From Halichoerus grypus (lineage: Eukaryota; Chordata; Mammalia; Carnivora; Phocidae), in assembly GCF_964656455.1 (NCBI RefSeq), contig NC_135716.1, forward strand, positions 105,122,389 through 105,186,388: 64,000 bases of DNA, in the 5' to 3' direction. A program made the position numbers and the translations under genes. Position 1 is the stretch's first letter. The number at the start of each line of letters is the position of its first letter. Positions 51,991-62,239 of this stretch are shown here, in pieces. The notes below the pieces were generated by a model. It ran no database searches. It was not told the DNA's origin and was given only the letters and a program-made list of their open reading frames with translations.

Positions 51991-52428
51991 TTATTTTTAT
52001 TTAATTAATTAATTAATTTTTAGATATTTTTTTTTTTTTTTTTAAAGATTTTATTTATTTATTTGACAGAGAGAGACACAGTGAGAGAGGGAACACAAGC
52101 AGGGGGAGTGGGAGAGGGAGAAGCAGGCCTCCCGCGGAGCAGGGAGCCCGATGTGGGACTCGATCCCAGGACCCTGGGACCATGACCTGAGCCGAAGGCA
52201 GTTGCTTAACAACTGAGCCACCCAGGCGCCCTAATTTTTAGATATTTTTATATATTTATTTGAGAGAGAGAGAGAGAACATGAGTGGAGGGGAATAGGGG
52301 CAGAGGGAGAGGGAGAAGCAGACTCCCCACTGAGCAGGGAGCCCGATGTGGGGCTTGATCCCAGGACCCTGAGATCATGACCTAAGCCGAAGGCAAACGC
52401 TTAACCGACTGAGCAACCCAGGCGCCCC
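51991..52428 (-). mobile_element. Outer CAN-SINE carrying a nested CAN-SINE
   Basis: AGACTTTCCTTTT flanks the whole block at 51,978 and 52,429. The outer copy is interrupted in its AT-rich tail by the SINE at 52,031-52,231. Confidence 0.95.
52031..52231 (-). mobile_element. Inner CAN-SINE
   Basis: Perfect 18-bp duplication TAATTTTTAGATATTTTT at 52,013 and 52,232, made from the tail of the outer SINE. Confidence 0.95.
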
Positions 52429-52444
52429 AGACTTTCCTTTTAAA

Positions 52445-52850
52445 AAAAAAAAGTAGTTTTATTGTTATGTAATTGATATATACCATTGTGTAAGTTCAAG
52501 ATGTACAGTGTGTTGATTTGATACATTTATATATTGCAAATATGATTACCACTGTAGAGTTAGCTAACACCCTGCCACATCACATAATTATTTTTTTTTG
52601 GGGAGGAAAACCTTAAGACCTAGTCTCTTAGCAGGACCTAGTCTCTTTGAAGTTTATAATACAGTATTGTCTATAACCACTATGCTGTACAATAGATCTC
52701 CAGGATTTATTTATCTACTGGTTATAAGTTTGTAACCTTAAACAACATCTCCCTAGTTCCCCCATCCCCAGCCCCAATACATACTATATCTTTTTTATCC
52801 ATTCATCCACTGAAGGACACTTAGGTTGTTGCATATATATTTTATTCTTA
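52445..52850 (-). mobile_element. L1 3' end, antisense
   Basis: GTAAGTTCAAGATGTACAGTG, CACATCACATAATTA and ATGCTGTACAATAGATCTCC. Confidence 0.8.
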
Positions 52851-52947
52851 AAAACTGCTCTCATCTCCTTTACTGCTCCTCAACTGCTAGATAGGCATGG
52901 GAAAACAAAAGTAATTTTAGTCTAGTCTATTTTAAAACTAAATCTAG

Positions 52948-53140
52948 GGGCACCTGGGTGGCTCAGTTGTTAAGCATCTGCCTTCGGCTCAGGTCATGAT
53001 CCCAGGGTCCTGGGATCGTGTCCCGTATCGGGCTCCCTGCTCGGCGGGAAGCCTGTTTCCCTCTCCCACTCCCCCTGCTTGTGTTCCCTCTCTCGCTGTG
53101 TCTGTCAAATAAAACAAACAAACAAACAAACAAACAAAGT
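52948..53140 (+). mobile_element. CAN-SINE with (CAAA)n tail
   Basis: Full copy whose tail has grown into seven or so CAAA units. It is followed 15 bp later by another SINE in the same orientation. Confidence 0.93.
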
Positions 53141-53155
53141 TAAATAATCTCTTTA

Positions 53156-53355
53156 GGGAAGCCTGGGTGGCTTAGTCGTTAAGCGTCTGCTTTCGGCTCA
53201 GGTCATGATCCTGGAGTCCTGGGACCGAGCCCCGCATTGGGCTCCCTGTTCGGCGGGAAGCCTGCTTCTCCTTCTCCCACTCCCCCTGCTTGTGTTCCTG
53301 CTCTCGTTATCTCTCTCTGTGTCAAATATATAAATAGGATCTTTAAAAAAATAAT
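53156..53355 (+). mobile_element. CAN-SINE
   Basis: Duplication AATAATCTCTTTA at 53,143 and 53,356. Confidence 0.94.
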
Positions 53356-53974
53356 AATAATCTCTTTAACTCTGTTTCTATGAAATAATTGTTTTATTGT
53401 TTCCATCCCCATTCCTCTCCCTACTTATAAATTGTGTCTGGCACACAGAATAGGATCTTACATGAAATCATTGCATTGGAGGAGTTGAACTCTGTGACCT
53501 TGAACTGGGCATTGTGCAGGGGCTGATGTTACCTAAAGTACATCTGTATAATCCTGTTCCTGGTTATCCTGTTGACAAAGGCTACTGATGTCTATAGCTG
53601 ATAACTTCCTGGTCATTCTTTCTTGGCTTGGTCAGAGCCTAGAAGCCCTCCCTGCTGCCTCAGACTTCCTTGATGTCCTACTTTCACTGCAGACCCCTCT
53701 GAGTATCTGAAGTGTTCTCAGCCTGGTCCAAGGCACAAGATACCCATTTCATAAGACTTTGCTGGAGCCACCTCACCTCTGCCATGATGGATCCATGTAA
53801 TATGTGCTGGGGATGAAAACTAGGTCCTGTCTGTAACTGATGTCCTTGCTTTACCCTCCTAATCATGCTGGGACTCCCCTTTTTGGACCTCTGCCCTACT
53901 TTTTTTTTTTTTTTTTTTTTTGCCTAGCATAGCACTCTTCACCCAGAGTTCAAAACAGAGCAGAACAAAAAGTC

Positions 53975-54095
53975 CTCTATGCATTTGATAAATACTGTAC
54001 CTACTGTGTGCTAAGCACTGTTCTAGACACTGGAGGTACAGTAATGAACGAAGCAGACATGAATCCTTGACCATCTGGAGTTTATTTTCTAAAAA
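53975..54095 (-). mobile_element. L2 3' end relic
   Basis: CTACTGTGTGCTAAGCACTG and GACACTGGAGGTACAGTAATG. Confidence 0.8.
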
Positions 54096-54290
54096 TGCCC
54101 TGAACCTTTCTGACTTTTTTCCATTAGGACACATCAAACTGTTTCTCTCACCTCCCTCTCTCTTTAGATGGTCTCATTTTCACAATTACCAAACCCAGAA
54201 GGAATGGATTTCCCTTTTTTTTTCCTGCTAGGAGCTACCTCATTAGTCCCCACCTCTAATATGTTAAATGAGAGATAAAAGAACTTAGAG

Positions 54291-54470
54291 GGACTCCTGG
54301 GTGGCTCAGTCAGTTAAGCGTCTGCCTTCAGCTCAGATCCTGATCCCAGGGTCCTGGGATCGAGTCCTGCATCGGGCTCCTTGCTCAGTGGGGAGCCTGC
54401 TTCTCCCTCTGCCTGCTGCTCCCCATGCTTGTGCTCTCTCCCTCTCTGTCTCTGATAAATAAATCTTTAA
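54291..54470 (+). mobile_element. CAN-SINE, perfect 14-bp target duplication
   Basis: AAAAGAACTTAGAG at 54,277 and 54,471. Confidence 0.95.
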
Positions 54471-54669
54471 AAAAGAACTTAGAGAATTTTTCTCTATGAA
54501 AAATGCCTATAGTCTTGCTGCAGAATCATGTTTTGAATATCAGGTGTTTAATATTAGCTTATCTTTTTCTTTGCATTAATTCTTTAACAATCCAAGTCCC
54601 CTACTGAGGCAGATGGGTGTCTTAGGCCTAATGGCAGAAAGTCTTGTATGTTGCAAAGGCAAATGAGAA

Positions 54670-55225
54670 AGGCACACTGATATCTTTAATTAATTCAAAA
54701 TGGATCAAAGACTTAAAATGTAAAACTAAATGACTATAAATATGTATATATATAATCTATAAATATAGTTTATAGGGCTATAACTACAGAACTATAAAAG
54801 TCTTAGAAGAAAACATAGGGCAAAAGTCATGATACTGGATTTGGAAATGATTTCTTGGATATGACATAAAAGGCATGGACAATAAAAGAAATAAGCATAT
54901 TGCACTTCATGAAAATTAAAAACTCTTGTGCAAGAAAGGACACAATCAAGAGAATGAAAATTCAGCCCATGGAATGGGAGAAAATCCTTGCATATCTGTA
55001 TCCAATAAAGGATTAATATACAGAATATATGGGGGAACTCAACAACAAAAAAACAAACAAATCAATTCAAAAATTGGCAAAGGACTTGAATAAACAATTC
55101 TCCAAAGAAGATATACAAATGGTCAAGAAGCACATGAAAAGATGTTCAATATCACTAATCATTAGGAAAATGCAAATCAAAACCGCTGTGAGATACCACC
55201 TCATACCCACAGATGGCTACTGTAA
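54670..55225 (+). mobile_element. L1 ORF2 3' part, sense
   Basis: AAATGGATCAAAGACTTAAAA, CAATTCTCCAAAGAAGATAT and GAGATACCACCTCATACCCA. The short open frame here is broken L1 reverse-transcriptase C-terminal sequence, not a gene. Confidence 0.92.
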
Positions 55226-55358
55226 GAAAGAAAGAAAGGTTTTCTACTGTAAGATAATATAATCTGTGAACAGAGATAATTTTACTTCCTTTTAAATTTG
55301 GATGCCCTTTTTTTTTTTTTTTCATAATTGCTCTGGCTAGGACTTCTAGTACTACATA

Positions 55359-55568
55359 TATATATTTTTAAATTTTATTTATTCATTTAAGACACAGAGA
55401 TACAGAGAGAGAGAGAGAGAGAACATGAGCAGGGGGAGCAGCAGAGGGAGAGGGAGAAGCAGGCTCCCCTCTGAGCCAGGAGCCCTATGTGGGGCTCGAT
55501 TCCAGGACCCTGGGATCAGGACCTGAGCCGAAGGCAGATGCTTAACCATCTGAGCCACCCAGGCGCCC
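55359..55568 (-). mobile_element. CAN-SINE nested in L1
   Basis: Approximate duplication TCTAGTACTACAT / TCTAGTACTATAT made from L1 ORF2 sequence. Confidence 0.93.
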
Positions 55569-55719
55569 TCTAGTACTATATTTAATAAAAGTGGTGAAAA
55601 TGGGCACTTTGCGTGTTCTTCATCTTAGAGGAAAAACTTTCAGGCTTTCACCATTGAGCATAATGTTTGCTGTGGATTTTCCCAAACAAAGCTTTTATTT
55701 GTTAAGGTAGTTTCTTTTT

Positions 55720-56038
55720 TTTTTTAATTTAATTTAATTTTATTTAAATTCAGTTAATTAACATATAATGTATTATTAGTTTCAGAGGTAGAGTTGAGTG
55801 ATTCATTAGTCGTATATAACACCCAGTGCTCATTACATCACGTGCCTTCCTTAATGCCCATTACCCAGTTACCCCATCCTCCCACCTAACTCCCCTCCAG
55901 CAACCCTGTTTGTTTCCCATAGTTAAGAGTCTCTTATGGTTTGTCTCCCTCTCTGATTTTGTCTTATTTTATTCTCCCCTCTCTTCCCCTATGATTCCCT
56001 GTTTTATTTCTTAAATTCCACATATGAGTGTTGAGTGT
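55720..56038 (-). mobile_element. Carnivore L1 3' end nested in the older L1
   Basis: TTAATTAACATATAATGTATT, ACCCAGTGCTCATTACATC and TTAAATTCCACATATGAG. The older ORF2 stops at GTAGTTTCTTT and resumes after it. Confidence 0.85.
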
Positions 56039-56344
56039 TGTTTCATAAAAAGGGGTTAAGTTTTGCCAAATGTTTTTTTCTGCACCTATTGAGATGATAT
56101 TTTATTTCTTTTTAAAAACATGCATCCCCCCCAAAAAATAAAAACATGCATTTCCTTTTCCTTTTGAAATGTCACAGGGTTTGAATTTGTTGTATCTCAT
56201 ATGATAAGCCCATAGCTAGCATGGAGCTAACAATGTTGCATTTAATGTCTTTTCAAAAGTAGTACTCTTCTTATTAATTTTGATTAGGTTTTTCAGTTTT
56301 CTCAGACATGAATAGGAGTTTACTTGATAGCTGGTTTTGTGGGT

Positions 56345-57815
56345 CTTTTGCCCAACTCAAAAGGGTGGAAAACAAACAAACCTCTTAAAATAAAGCTTTC
56401 AAAAATGGAAGAATGCATACGTTATCCTGACAATAACAATTATAGGTCCATCTCTCCTACCAGAGGGGAGGGTGGAAAGTATCTTTTCTCCTAACTCTCA
56501 GTGCCTAGAACTGGAGATTGTTACCTGTGGTAAATAACAAACTCTTCATAAAATATCCTGGGAGGGAATCAAAGAATAATGGTGTATTCCTTGCCCTTTC
56601 TCCCTCTCCTTTCTCCAAGAGAGATTGCGTCAAACTCAGTAACTTTCATGTAGTTAATCTACTGTGAAGTATAAGTATGAAAGTATCCAAGTTCTGCAAA
56701 TAGTGCAAAAGTGAGCAGTGTGCCATTTGAATCAGTATTGTTGAATTGAAATATTTAGATTTGGTATTAAGAGAGAACTGTACTCTTTTTGTCACATCAT
56801 TATTGATTGCCTTCTCATTTTAAAGCTATATAGACTCATGCATTATTCAGTTCTCAAAAGTTAAGTTGATAGACTATCTGAGGGTTGATGGCCAAACAGT
56901 AATATAAAGTCAGAGTTGGCAAATAGAGGCACTTCGATTAACCCATCAAAGTAGGGCTTTATTAAATACAGAGCATCACATTAGTACACTGGGTAAAAAA
57001 TAAAATTAGGTGAAGTATAATCTACAAGTGATACCTGCTATATAGATTCTCAGTTTGATGACCAACACAACTGAATTTACCAGAACAGTTGACTGAAGTC
57101 TTTCACTGCCCATCAAGTAAACTCAGAGGAAAGGTCAACAGTATAAGACAAAGGGCAGTCTATTTTTACTGCCTAAGGGTTTAAAAAAAGCCCTCTTCTT
57201 GATTTACAGTGACTGTTGGAATCATTTTCCTGCTTACACGGTGATTAAAGGGGTTGTATATCATGAATGCAGCACAATGGATAATCAGCAAAACTTTAAG
57301 GTTAAATTAAATTAATCAGCACTTTGGATTAATTTACATGGGCATAGATTACATGTCCTGTTGAGACAAATGATCGCTTCTTTGAAAAATACTAATAAGC
57401 TTTCATTTTCTTTTTTTTTTAAGTATTTTTTTGGGAAGAATTTATTTAGAGATTCAAACGTAGTAAAGTTATGTTTTAAAAATATATTTAACAATAATAG
57501 TATTTTTGAAGTATAAATATATGTAATGTGTACTAAATTTAGAACAGATTCAGTATGTTAGTCTGAACTGATTTTGCGAATCATGACATATTCATTTAAT
57601 GTATTTTCTGGGATCCATCTTGGCATGTCTTTCTCTCCTTCCTAGGGCTTATTGATTCTTTGATATTTTAAAATAAATTTTTAAAAAGGAATGAAAACGA
57701 GGTGATTTCTAATTCCTTCATGTTATATCTTAATAGTGATCTTAAAATCAAGATGTCAAACAACATTCTTATGTTCATAATTCTGGACTGTTTAAGAGGC
57801 AAGATGACATAAAAG
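56345..57815. other. Intergenic, nothing recognised
   Basis: AT-rich, with short tracts such as poly-T at 57,408. No exon, promoter or confident repeat was seen. Confidence 0.5.
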
Positions 57816-57975
57816 GTGATTTGTAAGCATATTCAAGTTTGAGAGGCGCCAGTCATACCTTTGTGCTTCATGTTCATGCCTTCCTAACCACCATTTTTAA
57901 GAACGCTCTACCCTCTACTCTTCTGAAATCTGCAAGCCATCAACTAGCCAATTCAACTTGATGAGCTTGGACCAA
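57815..57975 (+). repeat. Diverged duplicate, copy A
   Basis: GATTTGTAAGCATATTCAAG, ACCTTTGTGC, CCACCATTTTTAAG, CTTCTGAAATCTGCAAGCC and TAGCCAATTCAACTTGATG all recur in order at 60,425-60,560. Confidence 0.85.
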
Positions 57976-58075
57976 AATGGAATTTCTCAGCAATACTGAG
58001 AAATATTTAGAGAAATAATGGATGATTTTCTGTGTGAATATTATGGAATCAATGTATACTTTTTATTTGTATTTT

Positions 58076-58264
58076 TTTTTTAAAGATTCATTCATTTATT
58101 TGAGAGAAAGAGAGAGAGAGCATGCAGGGGGTGGGGAGAAGGAGAGAGTCAGACTGCGCTGAGCATGGAGCTCGACTCAGGGCTCAATCCCATGACCCCA
58201 AGACCACGACCTGAGCCGAAACCAGGAGTCAGATGCTTAACTGACTGCACCACTCAGGCACCCC
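58076..58264 (-). mobile_element. CAN-SINE, older subtype
   Basis: TTTTATTTGTATTTT at 58,061 and 58,265. Confidence 0.93.
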
Positions 58265-58779
58265 TTTTATTTGTATTTTAAAAATTTTCTATATTGGAAA
58301 ATGAATATTGACTCTATGAATAATTTATACTCAGTTTTACCATAGGGTCGCATCATCTCTGGGTTGATAAAGTTCTTTGGCACTTTATTTAGTATAATAT
58401 GTGTTGCGTACCTACAAAACACTGTCGTGCAATATATTGATCTAATTGGTTTATAATATCAAAAATAGAAAAAAATAAAAATTACGGAAGTATAGAATTA
58501 GTTTTCCTACAAAGAATAAGTGAACCACAGAGTGTTGTGACAACAAGCTCAGTAGTCACGTTTTGTTAGCTAGTGCCTAGGGGAGTACTTAAACCTATGC
58601 AAGTTAGTTGCATTTTATTTGGTAGCATAACCACAGATAAAGTTGTCTGCTTAATCCCTGAGGTTACTTTAAGAGGCAGAATGTAATGTTACCTGTCACT
58701 TCATTACTCTAGGCTTAGAGAATTTGCTTCTAAAAGTAGTTTATTCATCTGCTAAACTAAACTTAAAATATCAGTGATA

Positions 58780-58980
58780 ATATTTGCTTATGTAGTACTT
58801 TACAGATTTCCAAAGTGTTGCAATATTCAGAATTCCATTTAATCTTCACAGCAATTTTGTGAAGAAGACAAGATAGTTACTAATGCCACATGTCTATGTT
58901 TATAGATAAGAAAAATGAGGTCCTGGACTATAAAGTGATTTCAGTAATATAATCTGGCTAGTCAGTGGTGTCTAGGTTTT
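58780..58980 (+). mobile_element. MIR
   Basis: TTCCATTTAATCTTCACAGC, GTTTATAGATAAGAAAAATG, weak 3' end. Confidence 0.75.
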
Positions 58981-59856
58981 TTTAAATTTTTAAGTGTGGC
59001 CACAAGGTATTAGGGGTTACACAGAGACAAAGTAAACAGATTAGTCATACAAATAATTTGGTGTTTTTTCTTTTCATTTTTGTTTTTTGTAAAATAAAAC
59101 AGCACAGTTTCAGAAATGGCATGGATCCTATCTAGGCTGGTATAAGTAGGAAAGGATTCAATCTGACTGGGTGAAATATGGTAACAATCATTTCATTAAT
59201 ACTTTTAGTCAAATAACAATATCTTCATTCTTGGGAATGGAATTGGACCACAGGTCGTAGAGGACTACAAGGACCGAGGATAGTATCAGGGGCCCCGGAA
59301 GCCATACTGTCTAGGATTCTTGGCCAGGCTCCAGTCCCTAGTTGCAGAGCAGGACAGGGTAGCTGCTCAGTCTAAGAGGTTGGGGAAACACAGTGAGAAC
59401 TGGGCGAAGAGTTTGGGGAGGAGGCTGCTGCTAATTAACCGGCTGGAGAACGTCACCCCAGAAGTGAAACATAAGGAAAGCAGGCTAATTCTAGACCTTT
59501 TGACATTTTCCAGGCCTGGTTCTCACTGGCAAGGCTCAGTCTGCTGATGAGGTGTCCTTAGTCCTCTCTGCTGGGTGGAGCACAAGTGGGCAGGGGAAAG
59601 AAGCACTGCTCTTTTGGCACTTGAGCACATAGTTCAACTTCTAGGGCATGTGCTTTATCCGAGGCTTACGTGAGGTGCTCTGCTCATTGAAGTCCACAGA
59701 TTTACACCTTGGAAGTTTCCATACATCACCTGTATAAAATGGGTGCCACTGCAATTTTGTAGTAATCCCATGTGTATTTTCATGGAATGTTGCCAGGTGA
59801 GCATATACTGTTTTATCAGTGCTTCTGGAACTATCTGAAAAATAGCACAGGTATTT

Positions 59857-60056
59857 ATTTTTAAGATTTATTTATTTATTTGAGAGAGAGAGAGAGAGAG
59901 CAGGGGGAAGGGCAGAGGGAGAGAGAGAGAAATCTTAAGCAGACTCCCTGCTGAGTGGGGGGCTGGACACAGGGCCTGATCCAATGACCCGGAGATCATG
60001 ACCTGAGCCAAAACCAAGAGTCGGATACATAACCGACTGAGCCACCCAGGCACACC
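59857..60056 (-). mobile_element. CAN-SINE, older subtype
   Basis: Duplication AGCACAGGTATTT / AGCACAAGTATTT at 59,844 and 60,057. Confidence 0.93.
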
Positions 60057-60294
60057 AGCACAAGTATTTTTGTGATAGAGTTATGTTCATAAGTTTGATT
60101 AGTATAAAGCAAAAATTAATTCAGTGACTCATAGGTAAAGGGAATAAACCCTGTTTCCCCATGCCACCAATTTCCTAAATCTCGTGATTAGGCCAACACA
60201 AAAGGACCTATCTCTGTACATTTCTATGACTGAATGAATATTTGGAGAATTTTTATTTGGGTTTCCTGGATGCTATGTTAAGTTGGGAGTCATT

Positions 60295-60465
60295 AGTACT
60301 TTGCCGTTCAGAGTGTAAGCCCAGGACCAGCAGCATTCAGATCACTTGGGAGCTTATTAGAAATGCACTATCCCAGGCTGAATACCAGACCAACTATATT
60401 AGAGTGTATTTTAACAAGTTCTCCAGGTAATTTGTAAGCACATTCAAGTTTGAGAAGCACCAGTT
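60295..60465 (-). mobile_element. MER5-type hAT MITE
   Basis: CAGGACCAGCAGCATTCAGA, CACTTGGGAGCTTATTAGAAA, TTAACAAGTTCTCCAGGT and TTCAAGTTTGAGAAGCACC follow MER5 order. Confidence 0.85.
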
Positions 60466-60560
60466 ATGCCTTTGTGTCTTAAGTGCATACTTCCCCAAAC
60501 CTCCATTTTTAACTTTTCTGAAATGTGCAAGCCAGCAGTAGCCAATTCAGTTGGATGCAT
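60425..60560 (+). repeat. Diverged duplicate, copy B
   Basis: Same ordered blocks as copy A; a segment of about 10 bp present in A (near 57,905-57,915) is missing here. The first 40 bp overlap the MER5 end; the rest is outside it. Confidence 0.85.
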
Positions 60561-61009
60561 GTTAAATTCTAAAACCTATAACTTTGTGTGCTCTAAGTTG
60601 TTCTTCCCTTATTTGTCAGAAAAGGGGGACATTTTTCTTTTGCATTCTTAACATTTTTTACTTCTTTCCTCTTGATTATTTTTGCTTTTGGAGGAAAAAC
60701 ATCACCTCTGGCTTTTAGGAAACATTTTCTCTCTGATCTTCAACCTGAAGATTTTTGTCCATGGCATTTCCCTCAAAAACACTGAGGTACTGAGTTTCCG
60801 TTGAATGTGGAATTTTATCAGAAAGGTGAGCTGCCATGAATTCCAATATTGTATATTTCTAAGTAGCTTTAGAGTATCTTTAAAAATAAAACTGCTAAAA
60901 GAACTACTTGGTGGCTTTCTCTGCCATGTTCAACTTTTTTTTGTTTTTTTTTGTTTTTGTTTGCCTTTTCACCACATTATAGAGTCTTTTCTGATCCAAT
61001 AAATACTAT

Positions 61010-61640
61010 TAGGTATTTACCCAGGGAAAATGAAAATACTAACTCAAAATGACATGTGTACCCCTATGTTTTTTGCAGCATTATTTATAATAGTCAAGAC
61101 ATGGAAGCAACCTAAGTGTCCATCAATAGATGAATGGATAAGGAAAGTGTGGGGGATATCTATATCCATATCATGGAACATTACACAGCTATAAAAAAGT
61201 TGAGATCACGCCATTTGAGACAGCATGGATGGACTTAGAAGGTATTATGCTAAGTGAAATAAGTCAGACTGAAAAAGACAAATGCCATATGATTCCACTC
61301 ATAAATGGAATCTAAAAAATGAATAAACAAAAAACAGAATCAGAACTATAAATACAGAGAAAAAACTGATGGTTGCCAGTGGGGAGTTGGGCAAAATCAG
61401 TGAAGGTGAGAGGCAGATACAAACCTCCAGTTATGGAATTAGTAGGGAATAAAAAACAGAGCATAAGGAATACAGTCAGTGGTATTGTAACAGTGACGCA
61501 ATGGGACAGATGGTAGGTATACTTGTGGTGAACATAGCATAATGTAAAAACTTGTCAAATCACTAAGTTGTATACCTGTAACTAATGTAACATTGTGTGC
61601 CAACTATACTCAAAAAAAAAAAAAAAAGAAAAGAAAAAGA
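61010..61640 (+). mobile_element. L1 3' end with poly-A tail
   Basis: ACCTAAGTGTCCATCAATAG, GCATGGATGGACTTAGAAGG, AGTGAAATAAGTCAGACTG and a final A-rich tail. Confidence 0.93.
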
Positions 61641-61757
61641 AAAATCTTGGACCTGATAAATTTCATCTCTCCCAGTAGTAGCTATATTTTCTGTATCTTC
61701 GCTGTAAGTCTACTATTATTTTATCCCAGAACTCTGAACCAATTAAGGGAAATTTTT

Positions 61758-61945
61758 TTTTTTTAAAGATTTTATTTATTTATTTGAGAGAGAATGAGAG
61801 AGAGCACATGAGAGGGGGGAGGGTCAGAGGGAGAAGCAGACTCCCTGCCGAGCAGGGAGCCCGATGCGGGACTCGATCCAGGGACTCCAGGATCATGACC
61901 TGAGCCGAAGGCAGTCGCTTAACCAACTGAGCCACCCAGGCGCCC
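61758..61945 (-). mobile_element. CAN-SINE
   Basis: Duplication TTAAGGGAAATTTTT / TTAAGGGAAAATTTTT at 61,743 and 61,946. Confidence 0.94.
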
Positions 61946-62023
61946 TTAAGGGAAAATTTTTATTGAGCATTTTCTCCTCTCTGATCTCTTAGCTTTGTTT
62001 TCTTTTTTCTCCCCATCTTTGTT

Positions 62024-62222
62024 TTTTTTTTTTAACATTTTTTAAAGATTTTATTTATTTATTTGACGGAGAGAGAGAGAGCACAAGCAGGGGGAGCAGC
62101 AGAGGGAGAGGGAGAAGCAGACCCGCCAAGCAGGGAGCCCGATGTGGGGCTCGATCCCAGGACCCTGAGATCACAACCTGAGCCGAAGGCAGACGCTTAA
62201 CAACTGAGCCACCTACGTGCCC
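62024..62222 (-). mobile_element. CAN-SINE, perfect 15-bp target duplication
   Basis: CTCCCCATCTTTGTT at 62,009 and 62,223. It is 78 bp from the previous SINE and in the same orientation. Confidence 0.95.
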
Positions 62223-62239
62223 CTCCCCATCTTTGTTAT

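Larger units (their letters stand above)
55230..56340 (-). mobile_element. L1 ORF2, antisense, carrying a SINE and a younger L1 tail
   Basis: ATTGCTCTGGCTAGGACTTC, TCAGGCTTTCACCATTGAGC and, after the insert, AAGTTTTGCCAAATG and CCTATTGAGATGATA are one antisense ORF2 segment. Confidence 0.75.

Noticed and set aside
53112..53140. Regular CAAA repeats, and SINE copies spaced along the window, as a possible array system
   Set aside because: The CAAA run is a SINE tail microsatellite and the SINEs are independent insertions with different target duplications; nothing resembles a CRISPR array.
55029..55262. 77-codon open frame
   Set aside because: It is the broken C-terminal part of L1 ORF2.
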